From Enterobacter sp. Bisph1 (lineage in GTDB: Bacteria; Pseudomonadota; Gammaproteobacteria; Enterobacterales; Enterobacteriaceae): a DNA stretch of 64,000 nt. Positions 26,646-36,503 of this stretch are shown piece after piece. The number at the start of each line of letters is the position of its first letter. Position 1 is the stretch's first letter. The position numbers were made by a program, and so were the translations under genes. The notes under the pieces are model-generated. The model searched no databases. It saw only the letters and a program-made list of their open reading frames with translations, and was not told the origin of the DNA. The stretch covers positions 1 through 64,000 of the forward strand of contig NZ_JXAG01000032.1 of NCBI RefSeq assembly GCF_000814905.1, written 5' to 3'.

Positions 26646-28241
26646 TCATTCCTGTCTGTCCACCTGCCAGAAAATATGTTTGCCAAACGGGTCGATTTCG
26701 TAGCCCTGCACCTCTTTGCGCACCGGTTCGAAAATGGTCGAGTGGGCAATCATTACCGCTGGCATTTGATCGTGCATCATCTGCTGCGCCTGTTTGTAAA
26801 GTGCGACACGTTTTTCCCGATCGTTAATCGTCTTCGCATCGGCGATAATTTTGTCGAACGGCGGATAACACCATTTTGCCGAATTGGAGCCGCCCTGTGC
26901 CGAGGTGCAGGTAAACAGCGGACCAAAGAAGTTGTCCGGATCGCCCGTCGCCGTCGTCCAGCCCATTAACGCCGCCTGGTGCTCGCCGCCCTTCACTCTT
27001 TTTAAATATTCGCCCCACTCATAGGTGACAATTTTTGTCTGGATCCCCACTTTCGCCCAGTCCGCCTGAATCATCTCGGCCATGCGTTTCGCGTTGGGGT
27101 TATAAGGGCGCTGCACCGGCATTGCCCATAAATCGATAGTCGTTCCCGGCGCAATTCCCGCTTCTTTCAGCAACGCTTTCGCTTTTTCGGGATCGTAGTC
27201 GTAATCCTTCAGATTACTGTCCGCACTCCAGACGCCCGGCGGTAGCAGGTTTTTTGCCGCCGTCCCGGTGCCCTGGAACACGGCTTCAATAATCGCCGGT
27301 TTGTTGATTGCCATTGCCAGCGCCTGGCGCACGTTGACATTGTCCAGCGGCGCTTTTTGCGTATTGAAGGCGAGGAAACCGGTATTGAGCCCGGCTTTGC
27401 TCATCAGGGTGATATCTTTGTTCTCTTTCAGCCGCGGCAGATCGGCCGGATTGGGGAACGGCATCACCTGACATTCGTTTTTCTCGAGTTTCGCTACGCG
27501 CACCGAGGCATCCGGCGTGATGCTAAAGACCAGCCGATCGATTTTGGCTTTGCCCTGCCAGTAGTGGTCGAAAGCGGTGAACAGAATGCGTGAATCTTTC
27601 TGGTACTGTGCGAGGCGGAACGGCCCGGTGCCAATCGGGTCCCGGTCGACACGCTCGGGCGTTCCGGCTTTCAGCATCGCATCGGCATATTCAGCCGACA
27701 GGATCGAGGCAAAATACCAGCCCAAATCGGCGACAAACGGCGCTTCGGGATGGGCCAGCGTAAAGCGCACGGTGCGATCGTCGACTTTGTCGATAGCGGT
27801 GATTAGCGTACCGAACTGCAGGCTTTCAAAGTTGGAATAGGTGCCGTTAGAGACGTTGTGATACGGGTTGTTGGCATCTTTTTGCCGCATAAACGAGAAG
27901 ATCACATCATCGGCATTAAAGTCGCGGGTCGGCGTGAAGTATTTATTGCTGTGGAATTTCACCCCCTTGCGCAGATGGAAGGTATAGATCTTGCCATCAT
28001 CACTGACCTCCCAGCTTTCGGCGAGGCTCGGTTGCAGCTCCGTTGTGCCGACTTTGAAATCCACCAGCCGGTTATAAACCGGTACTGCGCTGGCATCGAC
28101 GCTGGTGCCGGAAGTATAGAGTTGTGGGTTGAAGTTTTCCGGCGAGCCTTCCGAGCAGTAGACCAGCGTTTTCGCCGCCACAGAAGAACTCACTATCAGC
28201 GCGGCCAACGCCAAAGCAAGTGTTGTCGGTTTGCCAATCAT
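26646..28241 (-). CDS. DppA-type peptide-binding protein
   Basis: A 531-aa SBP family 5 periplasmic protein with signal peptide (MIGKPTTLALALAALIVSSSVAAK, cleavage after AAK-preceding Ala). It is strongly similar to E. coli DppA: KTLVYCSEGSPENFNPQL, DPIGTGPF, WAMPVQRPYNPNAKRMAEMIQADWAKVGIQ, GDPDNFF, FEPVRKEVQGYE. AGGAAAAACT lies before the ATG at 28241; a longer reading frame upstream is not likely. No permease or ATPase genes are nearby, so it must use DppBCDF or a related transporter. It is divergent from a PepT paralogue, suggesting uptake and cleavage of related peptides. Confidence 0.9.
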   Translation of the reverse strand: MIGKPTTLALALAALIVSSSVAAKTLVYCSEGSPENFNPQLYTSGTSVDASAVPVYNRLVDFKVGTTELQPSLAESWEVSDDGKIYTFHLRKGVKFHSNKYFTPTRDFNADDVIFSFMRQKDANNPYHNVSNGTYSNFESLQFGTLITAIDKVDDRTVRFTLAHPEAPFVADLGWYFASILSAEYADAMLKAGTPERVDRDPIGTGPFRLAQYQKDSRILFTAFDHYWQGKAKIDRLVFSITPDASVRVAKLEKNECQVMPFPNPADLPRLKENKDITLMSKAGLNTGFLAFNTQKAPLDNVNVRQALAMAINKPAIIEAVFQGTGTAAKNLLPPGVWSADSNLKDYDYDPEKAKALLKEAGIAPGTTIDLWAMPVQRPYNPNAKRMAEMIQADWAKVGIQTKIVTYEWGEYLKRVKGGEHQAALMGWTTATGDPDNFFGPLFTCTSAQGGSNSAKWCYPPFDKIIADAKTINDREKRVALYKQAQQMMHDQMPAVMIAHSTIFEPVRKEVQGYEIDPFGKHIFWQVDRQE

Positions 28242-28347
28242 AGTTTTTCCTGTTGTTTTATTGTTAATGCTTGTGGTTTGCCCTCTCATAAATAACATTA
28301 AAGTGAATTTGCAAACACCTGATAATACGAATAAAGAAGGAATCACT

Positions 28348-29577
28348 ATGTCGTCATCCCTTGCCAGTCAATTAACGCATCGCTTCTTTCGCTACCTCAG
28401 CATTACCAGCCAGAGCGACGCCGCCGCCAGCACGTTACCGACCACCGCCGGGCAATTTGAGATGGCGCGAGAGCTGGCGCTTGAGCTGAAAACCCTTGGT
28501 CTTGACGAGATTGTGATTGATGAGCATGCCACCGTTACGGCCGTGAAAAAGGGCAATGTTCCCGGCGCGCCGCGCATCGGTTTTATCACTCATATCGATA
28601 CCGTTGACGTCGGTTTATCGCCACATATTCATCCACAGATCCTGCGCTTTACCGGTGAAGATCTCTGTTTGAATCGTGAGCGGGATATCTGGCTGCGCGT
28701 TGACGAGCATCCGGAGATCCTCGCTTACCCGAATGAAGAGATTATTTTTAGCGACGGTACCAGCGTGCTCGGTGCGGATAATAAAGCCGCCGTTACCGTG
28801 GTGATGACGCTACTGGAAAACCTGACGGCGGAGCACCGCCACGGCGATATTGTGGTGGCCTTTGTACCGGATGAGGAAGTAGGATTGCGCGGGGCAAAAG
28901 CGCTGGATTTGCAGCGTTTTGCCGTCGATTTCGCCTGGACTATCGATTGCTGTGAACTGGGTGAAATTGTTTATGAGAACTTTAACGCCGCCAGCGCGCA
29001 AATAGAATTCACCGGCGTCACCGCACATCCGATGTCGGCCAAAGGGGTGCTGGTAAATCCCCTGCTGATGGCGATGGATTACATCAGCCATTTCGATCGT
29101 CAGCAGACGCCGGAGCATACCGAAGGCCGTGAAGGCTATATCTGGTTTAACGGTATTAATGCGGTTCAGGGCCACGCCACGCTGAGCGCCAGCATTCGTG
29201 ATTTCGACAGCGCCAGCTTTGCCCAACGTAAACAGCAGATTGCGGATGTCGCAGCCCACATCGCCGCCCAGTACCCAACGGCAAAGGTGGAGTACACCAT
29301 CAGCGACACCTATAGCAATATCAGTAACGCCATTGGCGAGGATCGCCGGGCCATTGAACTGATGTTTAGCGCGATGGAATCCTTAGGCATTACGCCAAAG
29401 CCAACGCCGATGCGCGGCGGCACCGACGGCGCGGCGCTGTCGGCAATGGGTTTGCTGACGCCGAATTTCTTTACCGGCGCGCATAATTTCCATTCGCGCT
29501 TTGAGTTTCTGCCGCTGCGCGCGTTTGAAGCCTCTTATAACGTGGCGCTGCAGCTGTGCCTGATGGCGGCGCGGTAA
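28348..29577 (+). CDS. Peptidase T paralogue (M20 tripeptidase)
   Basis: A 409-aa M20B metallopeptidase similar in layout to PepT (408 aa). Probable metal ligands are in GFITHIDTVDV (H and D), the bridging Asp in SVLGADNKAAV, the general-base Glu in VPDEEVGLRG, the Asp in AWTIDCCELGE and His in TGAHNFHSRFEF. A central lid domain holds TAHPMSAKGVLVNPL. It releases N-terminal residues from tripeptides in the cytosol. It is more diverged than the housekeeping pepT. A good AAGAAGGA precedes ATG 28348. Confidence 0.88.
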   Translation: MSSSLASQLTHRFFRYLSITSQSDAAASTLPTTAGQFEMARELALELKTLGLDEIVIDEHATVTAVKKGNVPGAPRIGFITHIDTVDVGLSPHIHPQILRFTGEDLCLNRERDIWLRVDEHPEILAYPNEEIIFSDGTSVLGADNKAAVTVVMTLLENLTAEHRHGDIVVAFVPDEEVGLRGAKALDLQRFAVDFAWTIDCCELGEIVYENFNAASAQIEFTGVTAHPMSAKGVLVNPLLMAMDYISHFDRQQTPEHTEGREGYIWFNGINAVQGHATLSASIRDFDSASFAQRKQQIADVAAHIAAQYPTAKVEYTISDTYSNISNAIGEDRRAIELMFSAMESLGITPKPTPMRGGTDGAALSAMGLLTPNFFTGAHNFHSRFEFLPLRAFEASYNVALQLCLMAAR

Positions 29578-29589
29578 AAGCCGATTTAA

Positions 29590-29612
29590 AGGCGGGCATC
29601 TCGCCCGCCATC
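29590..29612 (-). terminator. Hairpin after tehB
   Basis: GGCGGG (29591-29596) pairs with CCCGCC (29604-29609); on the minus strand TTTAAAT follows. It probably ends tehB and can also shield the convergent PepT-paralogue message. Confidence 0.6.
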
Positions 29613-29619
29613 ACCGTTA

Positions 29620-30216
29620 TCAGGCAGCCTTGCGCGCCAGCATGGTGGCGAAGCGCAGTTTGATGCGGTTGCCGTTAGCATCGGTGCGGTGCAGTTCACC
29701 CAGCTCTTCGTTATATTTCAGCAGCTCCCAGCCGGTGTAGTAATCGCGCAATTCACCCTCTTTAAAGGCGAACGGGAACCCGACATTGCACGGGTAATCT
29801 GCCGTATCCATCGCTGCAACAATCAGGTTATAGCCGCCGGGTTTGGTGCAGCGCTGCATATTAGCAATCAGGCCAGGGATGGTTTGTGCTTCGAGGAACA
29901 TCATCACCACGGTGGAGAGAATAAAATCATACTCGCCGTCGAAATGCAGAGTATTGAGATCCACCGCGTCAATATGCAGGTTCTCCAGCCCTTCCGCCGC
30001 GCGGATATTTTGCAGGTTGCTCAGGCTGTTCGGATTTTTATCCCACGCGGTTACGTCAAAGCCGCGGTTGGCGAGAAACAGGCTGTTGCGGCCATTGCCG
30101 CAGCCGAGATCCAGCGCTTTGCCAGGCTGAATATAGTTCATTGCGTTCAGCACTTCCGAATGTGTCGGGGTCATGCTGTATTTCTCAGTAAAGTAGTTAT
30201 CGGTGCGGGTGGTCAT
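29620..30216 (-). CDS. tehB: Tellurite methyltransferase TehB
   Basis: A 198-aa SAM-dependent methyltransferase very similar to E. coli Teh[13 protein letters not shown] motif [80 protein letters not shown]. It detoxifies tellurite and protects from oxidative damage. ATG 30216 follows GAGGAACAGC. The partner membrane-protein gene tehA, next to it in E. coli, is absent. A TGCATTTTA direct repeat lies in the promoter (about 30247-30267). Confidence 0.94.
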   Translation of the reverse strand: MTTRTDNYFTEKYSMTPTHSEVLNAMNYIQPGKALDLGCGNGRNSLFLANRGFDVTAWDKNPNSLSNLQNIRAAEGLENLHIDAVDLNTLHFDGEYDFILSTVVMMFLEAQTIPGLIANMQRCTKPGGYNLIVAAMDTADYPCNVGFPFAFKEGELRDYYTGWELLKYNEELGELHRTDANGNRIKLRFATMLARKAA

Positions 30217-30340
30217 GCTGTTCCTCAAATATCGCCGTTTTTAAAGTTGCATTTTACATGCATTTTATTGCTTTCGTTCGCGGATAGCCAGCAGCGAAAA
30301 ATTTGCTACGTTTAACTCTGGCGGACGGGAGAAATGTAGC

Positions 30341-31321
30341 ATGAATAAGTATCGACTCAGTGATGAGGCGCGCACCTTTCATTATCTATTGAGCGGTGAA
30401 AAGCACGCTGTTGCGCTGCGACAGATTATCGCCCTGCGCGATTTCCATGATGTCACCGCAGGCAGCGCTGGCGGCTGGGTTGACGACGACGATGTGCTGG
30501 ATCAGCAGGGAAATTGCTGGATTTATGATGAAAACAGCATGGTGTTTCTGGGGAGCCGGGTGCGTAATGACGCGAGGATCACCCAGCCCTGCGTGATTTG
30601 TCATGATGTCATTGTTGAAGATAACGCGTGGGTGGACGGCAGCGAATTAAGCCACGGCGCACGGTTAAGTGCCAACGTCACTGTGCAATCTTCTACCGTA
30701 CGCGGAATATGCCACTTGCGCGATAACGCCCGCATATTAAGCGGCTGCGACATTATCGCCACCCTTGGACTGACGCAGGAGAGCGGTCAGGTGTTGCAGA
30801 TTTACGATCGCGCCACCGTTAGCCATTCACGCGTTGTCCACCAGGCACAGATTTATGGTGATGCCATCGTTAATTATGCGTTTATTGAACATCGCGCCGA
30901 AGTGTTTGATTTCGCCCTGCTCGAAGGCAACGAAGTGAATGATGTCTGGGTTTGTGACTGCGCCAAAGTCTATGGCCATGCGCGGGTGGTTGCAGGCGTT
31001 GAGGAAGATGAGATCCCGACCCTTCGCTACAGTTCGCAGGTGGCGGAAAACGCGGTCGTCGAAGGCAACTGCATTTTAAAACATCACATTCTGGTGGGCG
31101 GCTATGCCTGGCTACGCGGCGGGCCGTTGCAGCTCGATGAAAATGTGGTGATTCAGGGCAACGCTCGCGTGCACGGCAATGTGCTGATCGCACATCAGAT
31201 TGAAATCACCGATGACGCGGTGGTCGATGCGCAAGAAGGTGAAAGCATCCTGCTGCGCGGACCTAAAGTGATCAACGGCGCGCAGCATATTACCCGCACA
31301 CCGCTGGTGGGCTCGTTATGA
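30341..31321 (+). CDS. ydcK: YdcK, left-handed beta-helix protein
   Basis: A 326-aa protein matching E. coli YdcK in length and sequence ([16 protein letters not shown]). The middle and C-terminus consist of hexapeptide-like repeats ([54 protein letters not shown]), predicting a left-handed beta-helix of the acyltransferase type. The enzymatic function is unknown. Its end overlaps the convergent rimL end by a few bases, as in E. coli. Confidence 0.9.
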   Translation: MNKYRLSDEARTFHYLLSGEKHAVALRQIIALRDFHDVTAGSAGGWVDDDDVLDQQGNCWIYDENSMVFLGSRVRNDARITQPCVICHDVIVEDNAWVDGSELSHGARLSANVTVQSSTVRGICHLRDNARILSGCDIIATLGLTQESGQVLQIYDRATVSHSRVVHQAQIYGDAIVNYAFIEHRAEVFDFALLEGNEVNDVWVCDCAKVYGHARVVAGVEEDEIPTLRYSSQVAENAVVEGNCILKHHILVGGYAWLRGGPLQLDENVVIQGNARVHGNVLIAHQIEITDDAVVDAQEGESILLRGPKVINGAQHITRTPLVGSL

Positions 31322-31858
31322 GTAATCGACGATCTTTGCCCAGATATTCTGGTCGTCATAGCTGCCATTGAGGAATTCCGCCTGCTTTAGACAGCCTTCA
31401 AGGGTAAAGCCGTTACGCCTGGCCACCTGATTGCTGGCGAGATTGGCGACGCGGCATTTGATAACAAAGCGGCGGATTTCGCCCCGGCGGGCATAGAAGT
31501 CGATCATCGCGGCCATCGCTTGCGATAAAATCCCCTGCCGCTGGACATCCTCATCCAGCCAGTAGCCGACATAGGCCGTTTTATTAGACGGCTCAATGGC
31601 ATTAAAGGTCAGCACCCCAATCACAGCTTTATCCCGCACAATCATAAACATTTTGGCGTAGCCGCGCTGGTGCAGCAGGACATTGCTCTGCGCGGTTTTA
31701 CGCGTGCCCTCTACCGACGAGACATATTGCGGCCAGTTAAGAAACTGCTGTAGCCAGGCGCGATTTTTCACAATCAGCTGATGCAGTTCTTCGACATAAT
31801 GCTCGGTGATGGCATGTAGTTTCAGGCGCTCATCTACTGAAATCAGGGTATCGTCCAT
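31316..31858 (-). CDS. rimL: Ribosomal protein L7/L12 serine acetyltransferase RimL
   Basis: A 180-aa GNAT protein closely matching E. coli RimL ([78 protein letters not shown]). It acetylates the N-terminal serine of ribosomal protein L12 to make L7. GGAGCTGCA precedes the ATG at 31858. Its leader begins at a duplicated copy of the opgD 3' end and terminator, 18 bases upstream, so it needs a promoter within or beyond the inserted element. Confidence 0.93.
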   Translation of the reverse strand: MDDTLISVDERLKLHAITEHYVEELHQLIVKNRAWLQQFLNWPQYVSSVEGTRKTAQSNVLLHQRGYAKMFMIVRDKAVIGVLTFNAIEPSNKTAYVGYWLDEDVQRQGILSQAMAAMIDFYARRGEIRRFVIKCRVANLASNQVARRNGFTLEGCLKQAEFLNGSYDDQNIWAKIVDYS

Positions 31859-31875
31859 TGCAGCTCCATAAAATA

Positions 31876-31920
31876 TTTGCCCCCATATGGGGGCAAAAAA
31901 CTAGCGCATTACGCGTTCAT
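31876..31920. repeat. Direct repeat, left copy of the opgD 3' end
   Basis: 45 bases corresponding to 33013-33057 with about 38-40 matches. It contains the hairpin GCCCCCATATGGGGGC and, on the minus strand, the codons for ERVMR followed by TAG; a Y-V-N stretch before it mirrors Y-I-D at the opgD end. Similarity then stops on both sides. Confidence 0.8.
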
Positions 31921-33012
31921 TAACATAACACACACTGGTAAAGATTTAGACAAAATCTCCGTTAAGGGATATTCGGGTTCGCCGGTAAAATGATTATCGA
32001 CGCGTCATAGCTGAGCCCAGTGCTTATTGAATGTCCGCGATATCGATAATGAATACACCATAGCAAAAGTTCGGATCCCAATATAGTGGGATATCATCTC
32101 CTTCTGCATTTACTTTTAAAAATCGTTCAAAACAATAATTTCTCCCCAGCTTTTCTTTTTGTATAAAGTTAAATTTCGTCCGGTAACGTTTATTTTTTCT
32201 GCTGGGGTATTTGTTTTTTAATGCATAATAGGTTTGCCGACTTCCTATCACTATCGCCATTTTAATCAATTTCCAGCCTATAAAATCATGGCGAACCGTA
32301 ATTTCATTTTTATCAAACTTTATAAAATCCTCACTAATATTTCTGATGAAATCCGCTACTGATGATTTATTGGATTCGGTTTTTATTTCAACGGCGAGAA
32401 TGATATTATTCAGGTATAACATAAAATCCATTCTCTTTAGGGAATTATCGCTGTAACGCTGTTCCCTGTCGAATTCATAAGGTTTTTTAGATCTAAACAA
32501 ATGGCACAACTCAATCTGCAACCACCCCTCCCATCCTCCATACCCCATAGAAGTAGCTATTTTTTCCCGATTGAGGCGTACCCATTTATACACAGTATCC
32601 GCCACATCACAGATGGCACTATTTTCTGCATCGGTAAGCGTTGGAAGCTTGTCACTTCGGTAAGGTGCATTTGGGCCGGGGGAAGATTTAATTTCGCCAA
32701 CTGCTTCTTGTGAACTGTCAGAACTGCAAATGCTATCGGCTCTTAGCATTGCCGAATCATTCCTTTCCATTATATTCCTCTACGACTTTTATAAATGAGA
32801 TGTTATTTTTCATTCTCTAATGCTAAAAAGGCAATACAGTCATTTTTAATTATGTGGATAACATCTATTTTTTCATAAATTCAGTAGTTTCATTTACCTA
32901 TATTATATATTTTTAGGGTAGGTAATATTCTGCATGAATCTAATGATTGATCAGTTTCTCAACTTTATATTTATGGGGGATGCTAAATAATGCCGGCCAG
33001 ATCAGAAAAGCA
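31921..33012. mobile_element. 1.1-kb AT-rich insert at the opgD 3' end
   Basis: An AT-rich segment bounded by the two copies of the opgD 3' end. It carries one gene, the nuclease-like protein at 32024-32770, with its 240-base AT-rich upstream region (32771-33012). No integrase or transposase is present. In E. coli ydcH occupies this place between opgD and rimL; no ydcH is seen here. The structure suggests a cassette or the remnant of an integrative element using the gene end as attachment site. That mechanism is inference. Confidence 0.55.
32024..32770 (-). CDS. PD-(D/E)XK nuclease-like protein, orphan
   Basis: A 248-aa protein from ATG 32770 with GAGGAATATA upstream. The residues E87 (WLQIELCHLF), D115 (KRMDFMLYL) and E128-x-K130 (ILAVEIKTE) fall in the order and spacing of a PD-(D/E)XK nuclease core, with a beta strand leading into ExK. 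The N-terminal 45 residues look disordered; the C-terminal third has basic stretches (KNKYPSRKNKRYRTK) and ends YGVFIIDIADI. Codon use is AT-rich, unlike its neighbours, so recent transfer is likely. No methyltransferase or helicase is adjacent. A defence role is possible but unproven. Confidence 0.6.
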   Translation of the reverse strand: MERNDSAMLRADSICSSDSSQEAVGEIKSSPGPNAPYRSDKLPTLTDAENSAICDVADTVYKWVRLNREKIATSMGYGGWEGWLQIELCHLFRSKKPYEFDREQRYSDNSLKRMDFMLYLNNIILAVEIKTESNKSSVADFIRNISEDFIKFDKNEITVRHDFIGWKLIKMAIVIGSRQTYYALKNKYPSRKNKRYRTKFNFIQKEKLGRNYCFERFLKVNAEGDDIPLYWDPNFCYGVFIIDIADIQ

Positions 33013-33057
33013 TTCGCCCCCATACGGGGGCGAAAAATTAGCGCATTACGCGGTCAT
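33013..33057. repeat. Direct repeat, right copy: opgD 3' end with terminator
   Basis: Contains the last codons of opgD (DRVMR, TAA at 33038-33040) and the hairpin CGCCCCCATACGGGGGCG at 33015-33032 with a short T-run on the minus strand. It is the counterpart of 31876-31920. Confidence 0.8.
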
Positions 33058-34693
33058 CGATATAGTTACGCTTATCCGCCGCGGGTGGGAAATATTGGTA
33101 GAGCCAGGTTTCGCTGATGGCGTCCCCTCTGCAGCGCAGGAACATACGCATCTCGACGGGGTCGGTGGAATCGTTAGTCGGATACCAGTCGAACAGGATA
33201 CGGTAACCGTCAAACGGCTCGACATAGAGGATCTCAACCTGTTTTGCCTCGCCGTTCGATAAGGTAATCACCGGCTCGATGCCTTTCGGCGCGGCGGCTT
33301 TCAGATCGCCGCCGACAAAATCGATGGCGAAGCGGCGCGCCCATTTTTCCGGGTAGTGTTCGCCCGGTGCCCAGCCTTCCGGGAAACCGCCCATACCGGT
33401 ACGGGTCGCGTAGACGCGTGCCAGCGGTGAACGCACCGGCGGCATTGCGCTCCAGTAAAGCCGATACTGGAAGGCAAAATCATCCCCCGCTTTCACCGGT
33501 TTTTCCGGCTGCCAGAAGCAGACAATGTTATCCAGCGTTTCCCCGGTGGTCGGGATCTCCATCAGGCTGACCGCCCCTTTGCCCCACTTGTTGCGTGGTT
33601 CAACCCACAGGCTTGGGCGCTTGTTATACCAGCCCATCACATCCTGATAGTGAGCAAAATCGCGGTCGAGTTGCAACAGACCAAAGCCCTTCGGGTTTTC
33701 ATCCTGGAAGGCATTAAACTGCAGTTTTTGCGGGTTGTTCAGCGGGCGGCAGATCCACTCGCCGTTGCCCCGCCACATTGCCAGGCGGTCGGAGTCATGA
33801 ATTTGCGGGTGGATCGTATCGCAGACGCGGCGCTCATTATTACCGCAGCTGAACATACTGGTCATCGGCGCAATACCCAGCTGTTTAATGTCTTTACGCG
33901 CGTAGAGGCGGTTGTCGACATCCATGATCACCTGGCTCTCTTCGCAGTGGATCACGAACTTATAGGCACCGGTAAGGCTCGGGCTATCGAGCAGTGCATA
34001 CACCGTAAAGGTGGTATCGGACGCTTTCGCTGTTTCAAACCAGAAAGCGGTGAAGTCCGGGAACTCTTCCGGGGTATCGGTAAAGGTGTCAATTGCAACG
34101 CCGCGTGCGGAAAGACCGTACTGGAAGGTGCTGTCCACCGCGCGGAAATAGCTTGCGCCGAGGAACGAGACGATATCGCGGCGCGCAAGCTCCGGCGCTT
34201 GAAAAGCGCGGAAACCTGCGAAACCGAGATCGCTTTGCCCTTCCAGCTGTTTGGTATCGACACCTGCGTCGTGGTAGTTAAACAGCTCCGGGCGAAAGTG
34301 AATTTCACGCGCCTGATGGCTGTTCTGATCGAGGGAGAACATGCGTACCCGGCGGCGAAAACCCATGCCGACGTGGAAGAACTGCACGTCAAGCTGGCGG
34401 CCTTCAACGGAATTCCACAGCGAGTGCTGCGCGTCATACTGAATACTGTTGTAAGCCTGCGGCGTTAGATTCGCCAGCGTGTTGGGCAACGCCTTCGGCG
34501 CGCCGCCCCACGGCTGTTGTGCCAGGTCGTGCGCCATGGACTGCAGCACGGAGAAATCAAAACTGCGGCTCTGGCCATCGGCGATGTCGTTTTCCGCAGC
34601 AAACGCCGCACGGGAAAAGAGCGATGCTACGCCGGTGGTGCCGTAAGTTGCGGCAAGGGCCATGGATGCCTGAATAAATCGTCTGCGGTTCAT
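33038..34693 (-). CDS. opgD: Glucans biosynthesis protein OpgD (MdoD)
   Basis: A 551-aa periplasmic protein, the same length as E. coli OpgD, that shapes the backbone length of osmoregulated periplasmic glucans. It has a Tat signal peptide: [16 protein letters not shown], twin arginine, cleavage near AFAAEN. Marks include [34 protein letters not shown] and [25 protein letters not shown] 34693 is chosen to match the family; a longer in-frame start at 34729 is less likely. The 3' end coincides with an attachment-like repeat. Confidence 0.95.
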   Translation of the reverse strand: MNRRRFIQASMALAATYGTTGVASLFSRAAFAAENDIADGQSRSFDFSVLQSMAHDLAQQPWGGAPKALPNTLANLTPQAYNSIQYDAQHSLWNSVEGRQLDVQFFHVGMGFRRRVRMFSLDQNSHQAREIHFRPELFNYHDAGVDTKQLEGQSDLGFAGFRAFQAPELARRDIVSFLGASYFRAVDSTFQYGLSARGVAIDTFTDTPEEFPDFTAFWFETAKASDTTFTVYALLDSPSLTGAYKFVIHCEESQVIMDVDNRLYARKDIKQLGIAPMTSMFSCGNNERRVCDTIHPQIHDSDRLAMWRGNGEWICRPLNNPQKLQFNAFQDENPKGFGLLQLDRDFAHYQDVMGWYNKRPSLWVEPRNKWGKGAVSLMEIPTTGETLDNIVCFWQPEKPVKAGDDFAFQYRLYWSAMPPVRSPLARVYATRTGMGGFPEGWAPGEHYPEKWARRFAIDFVGGDLKAAAPKGIEPVITLSNGEAKQVEILYVEPFDGYRILFDWYPTNDSTDPVEMRMFLRCRGDAISETWLYQYFPPAADKRNYIDDRVMR

Positions 34694-34952
34694 GCCTGGT
34701 AACACGTCCTTCTGGTCGTCAAATGGCATTTCGCGATGCGCGAAACAGCGGCAAAAACGTTTTTTAATGAACGCATCACTCTAGACAAAATTCATTGAGA
34801 ATCCAATTGTTGGCCGGCGATTATCTGCACGAAATGTAAAATATTTTCTGTTGATAAGCACCGCCCGAAAGCGGTGAAAAGGTCTGTTTGTTGGATAAGC
34901 ATTGCCCCGCCATGCGTGCGAAAAGCAACGCAGGGGCTACAAAAGTGAGCTT

Positions 34953-36461
34953 TTAATCCAGCTTCACGTGCTGGTGCATCACCCGGCGAAAGAGGCTTAG
35001 GCGGGCGCGCATAAAGCGGTTCGCCATGCGAAATCCTGCATGTTTATTCAAGCCGATACGTAACAACCGATCGCGGCCGCGAACGCAGGCCTTCCAGTTG
35101 ACCGGGCCGGGCAGCGCGTCGCTATGGCGTGTGGCGTGGGCAGCAAAGGCGACCCAGTAATCGGCAATGTGGGCGGCAAAGGCGAGATCCCGCGCGTTAA
35201 CATAGCGGTTTGACGGCTCGGCAAGCAGCAGATTATCAAACACATAAGGTACTTCATTACCGTGCCACGCGCCGTTGACGTAAACGTCGTGCGCCGCTTC
35301 CGCCACATAATCAAACCAGTAACGCCAGCAGGGTTGCCCCACCCGCTGTTGCGCCTGCATAACGACCAGCCCAAGGGTGGTAAAGGCCATATCGCGGCAG
35401 ACCTGACGGCCAAGCTCCGCATCGCCCTTTACCCCAGGATAGAGCAGCCGGATTAGCCCGAGGCCCAACCGCTGCTCGCGGCGCAGCTTTTCAATTTGCC
35501 CGGCCAGATCGACACCAAATTCTGCCATTACGCTGGCTTCGTCGCTGTTAGAACCGACAATCACCGGCATTGAATGCTGTCGCCCGGCAAAAAAAGTGTC
35601 GAGCATCGGTTCCGGTGATACGCTATCCCCGGCGATCGGTGTCGGGGCGATTTTTAGCGCGCCGTCCAGTGACCAAAAGGCGTCGGCCGGCAGCGCACGA
35701 AGTTGATCGGCGGTAGCATTTTGCAGACCAAAATGGGCGGCGACCGCCTTCCCTTTTGCCAGTGCGGTGGCGCGCGGGGTATCCGGTAAGGTATAGCTAC
35801 TTTGGATAATGCCTTTGTGGAACAGCCCTGTTGCCAGCGGTGAGGCCATTAATGCCATAACGCTGCGTCCTCCGGCGGATTCACCGAACAGCGTGACGTT
35901 TGCCGCATCGCCGCCAAAGGCGGCGATATTCTCCTGTACCCAGCGCAACGCCGCGATTTGATCGAGCAGGCCGAAGTTATACAGGCGCTCGCCCGCCTGT
36001 GCTTCAAGAGCCGGATGGGCGAAGAAGCCAAGATGCCCAAGGCGATAATTGACGGTGACCAGCACAACGCCGCGGGCGGCCAACGCTTTTCCGTCATAGG
36101 GTGCCAGCCCGCCGGAGCCAATGGTAAACCCGCCGCCGTGCAGCCAGACCATTACCGGCAGCGGTTTTTTCCGCGTTGCCGGTGACCAGATATTTAAATA
36201 GAGACAGTCTTCAGAGAATTGGCCCGGATCGCCGCCGCCTACCTGCTGACAATACTCGCTGTTTTGCCAACTGGCGGCGGAGAAAGAATCCGCCATGCGC
36301 ACGCCCTGCCAGGACTGCGGCGGCTGCGGCGCGCGCCAGCGCAATTCTCCGGTGGGCGGAGCGGCAAAGGGAATACCGCGCCAGATATGAAAACCCTCTT
36401 CACTGCAGCCAAGTAAGCTGCCCTGGCGGGTATGCACCAACGCGGTTGATGGATTTTCCAT
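34953..36461 (-). CDS. Type-B carboxylesterase
   Basis: A 502-aa esterase of the cholinesterase/carboxylesterase-B family: GIPFAAPPTGELRWRAPQP, EDCLYLNIW (84-92), oxyanion loop HGGGF (108-112), nucleophile elbow GESAGG with S195, acid in GSNSDEASV and His in AWHGNEVPY. No signal peptide is visible, so it is cytoplasmic. It follows ydcJ by 42 bases on the same strand and may be co-transcribed. Substrate unknown. It has no counterpart at this position in E. coli. Confidence 0.87.
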   Translation of the reverse strand: MENPSTALVHTRQGSLLGCSEEGFHIWRGIPFAAPPTGELRWRAPQPPQSWQGVRMADSFSAASWQNSEYCQQVGGGDPGQFSEDCLYLNIWSPATRKKPLPVMVWLHGGGFTIGSGGLAPYDGKALAARGVVLVTVNYRLGHLGFFAHPALEAQAGERLYNFGLLDQIAALRWVQENIAAFGGDAANVTLFGESAGGRSVMALMASPLATGLFHKGIIQSSYTLPDTPRATALAKGKAVAAHFGLQNATADQLRALPADAFWSLDGALKIAPTPIAGDSVSPEPMLDTFFAGRQHSMPVIVGSNSDEASVMAEFGVDLAGQIEKLRREQRLGLGLIRLLYPGVKGDAELGRQVCRDMAFTTLGLVVMQAQQRVGQPCWRYWFDYVAEAAHDVYVNGAWHGNEVPYVFDNLLLAEPSNRYVNARDLAFAAHIADYWVAFAAHATRHSDALPGPVNWKACVRGRDRLLRIGLNKHAGFRMANRFMRARLSLFRRVMHQHVKLD

Positions 36462-36503
36462 AACATCATCCAGAAAAAACAGATGTGCGGATGATTACCT
36501 TTT

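Noticed and set aside
31921-32023. Possible decayed ORF end reading GEPEYPLTEILSKSLP before the left repeat
   Set aside because: Another frame is equally open and there is no start; too short to judge.
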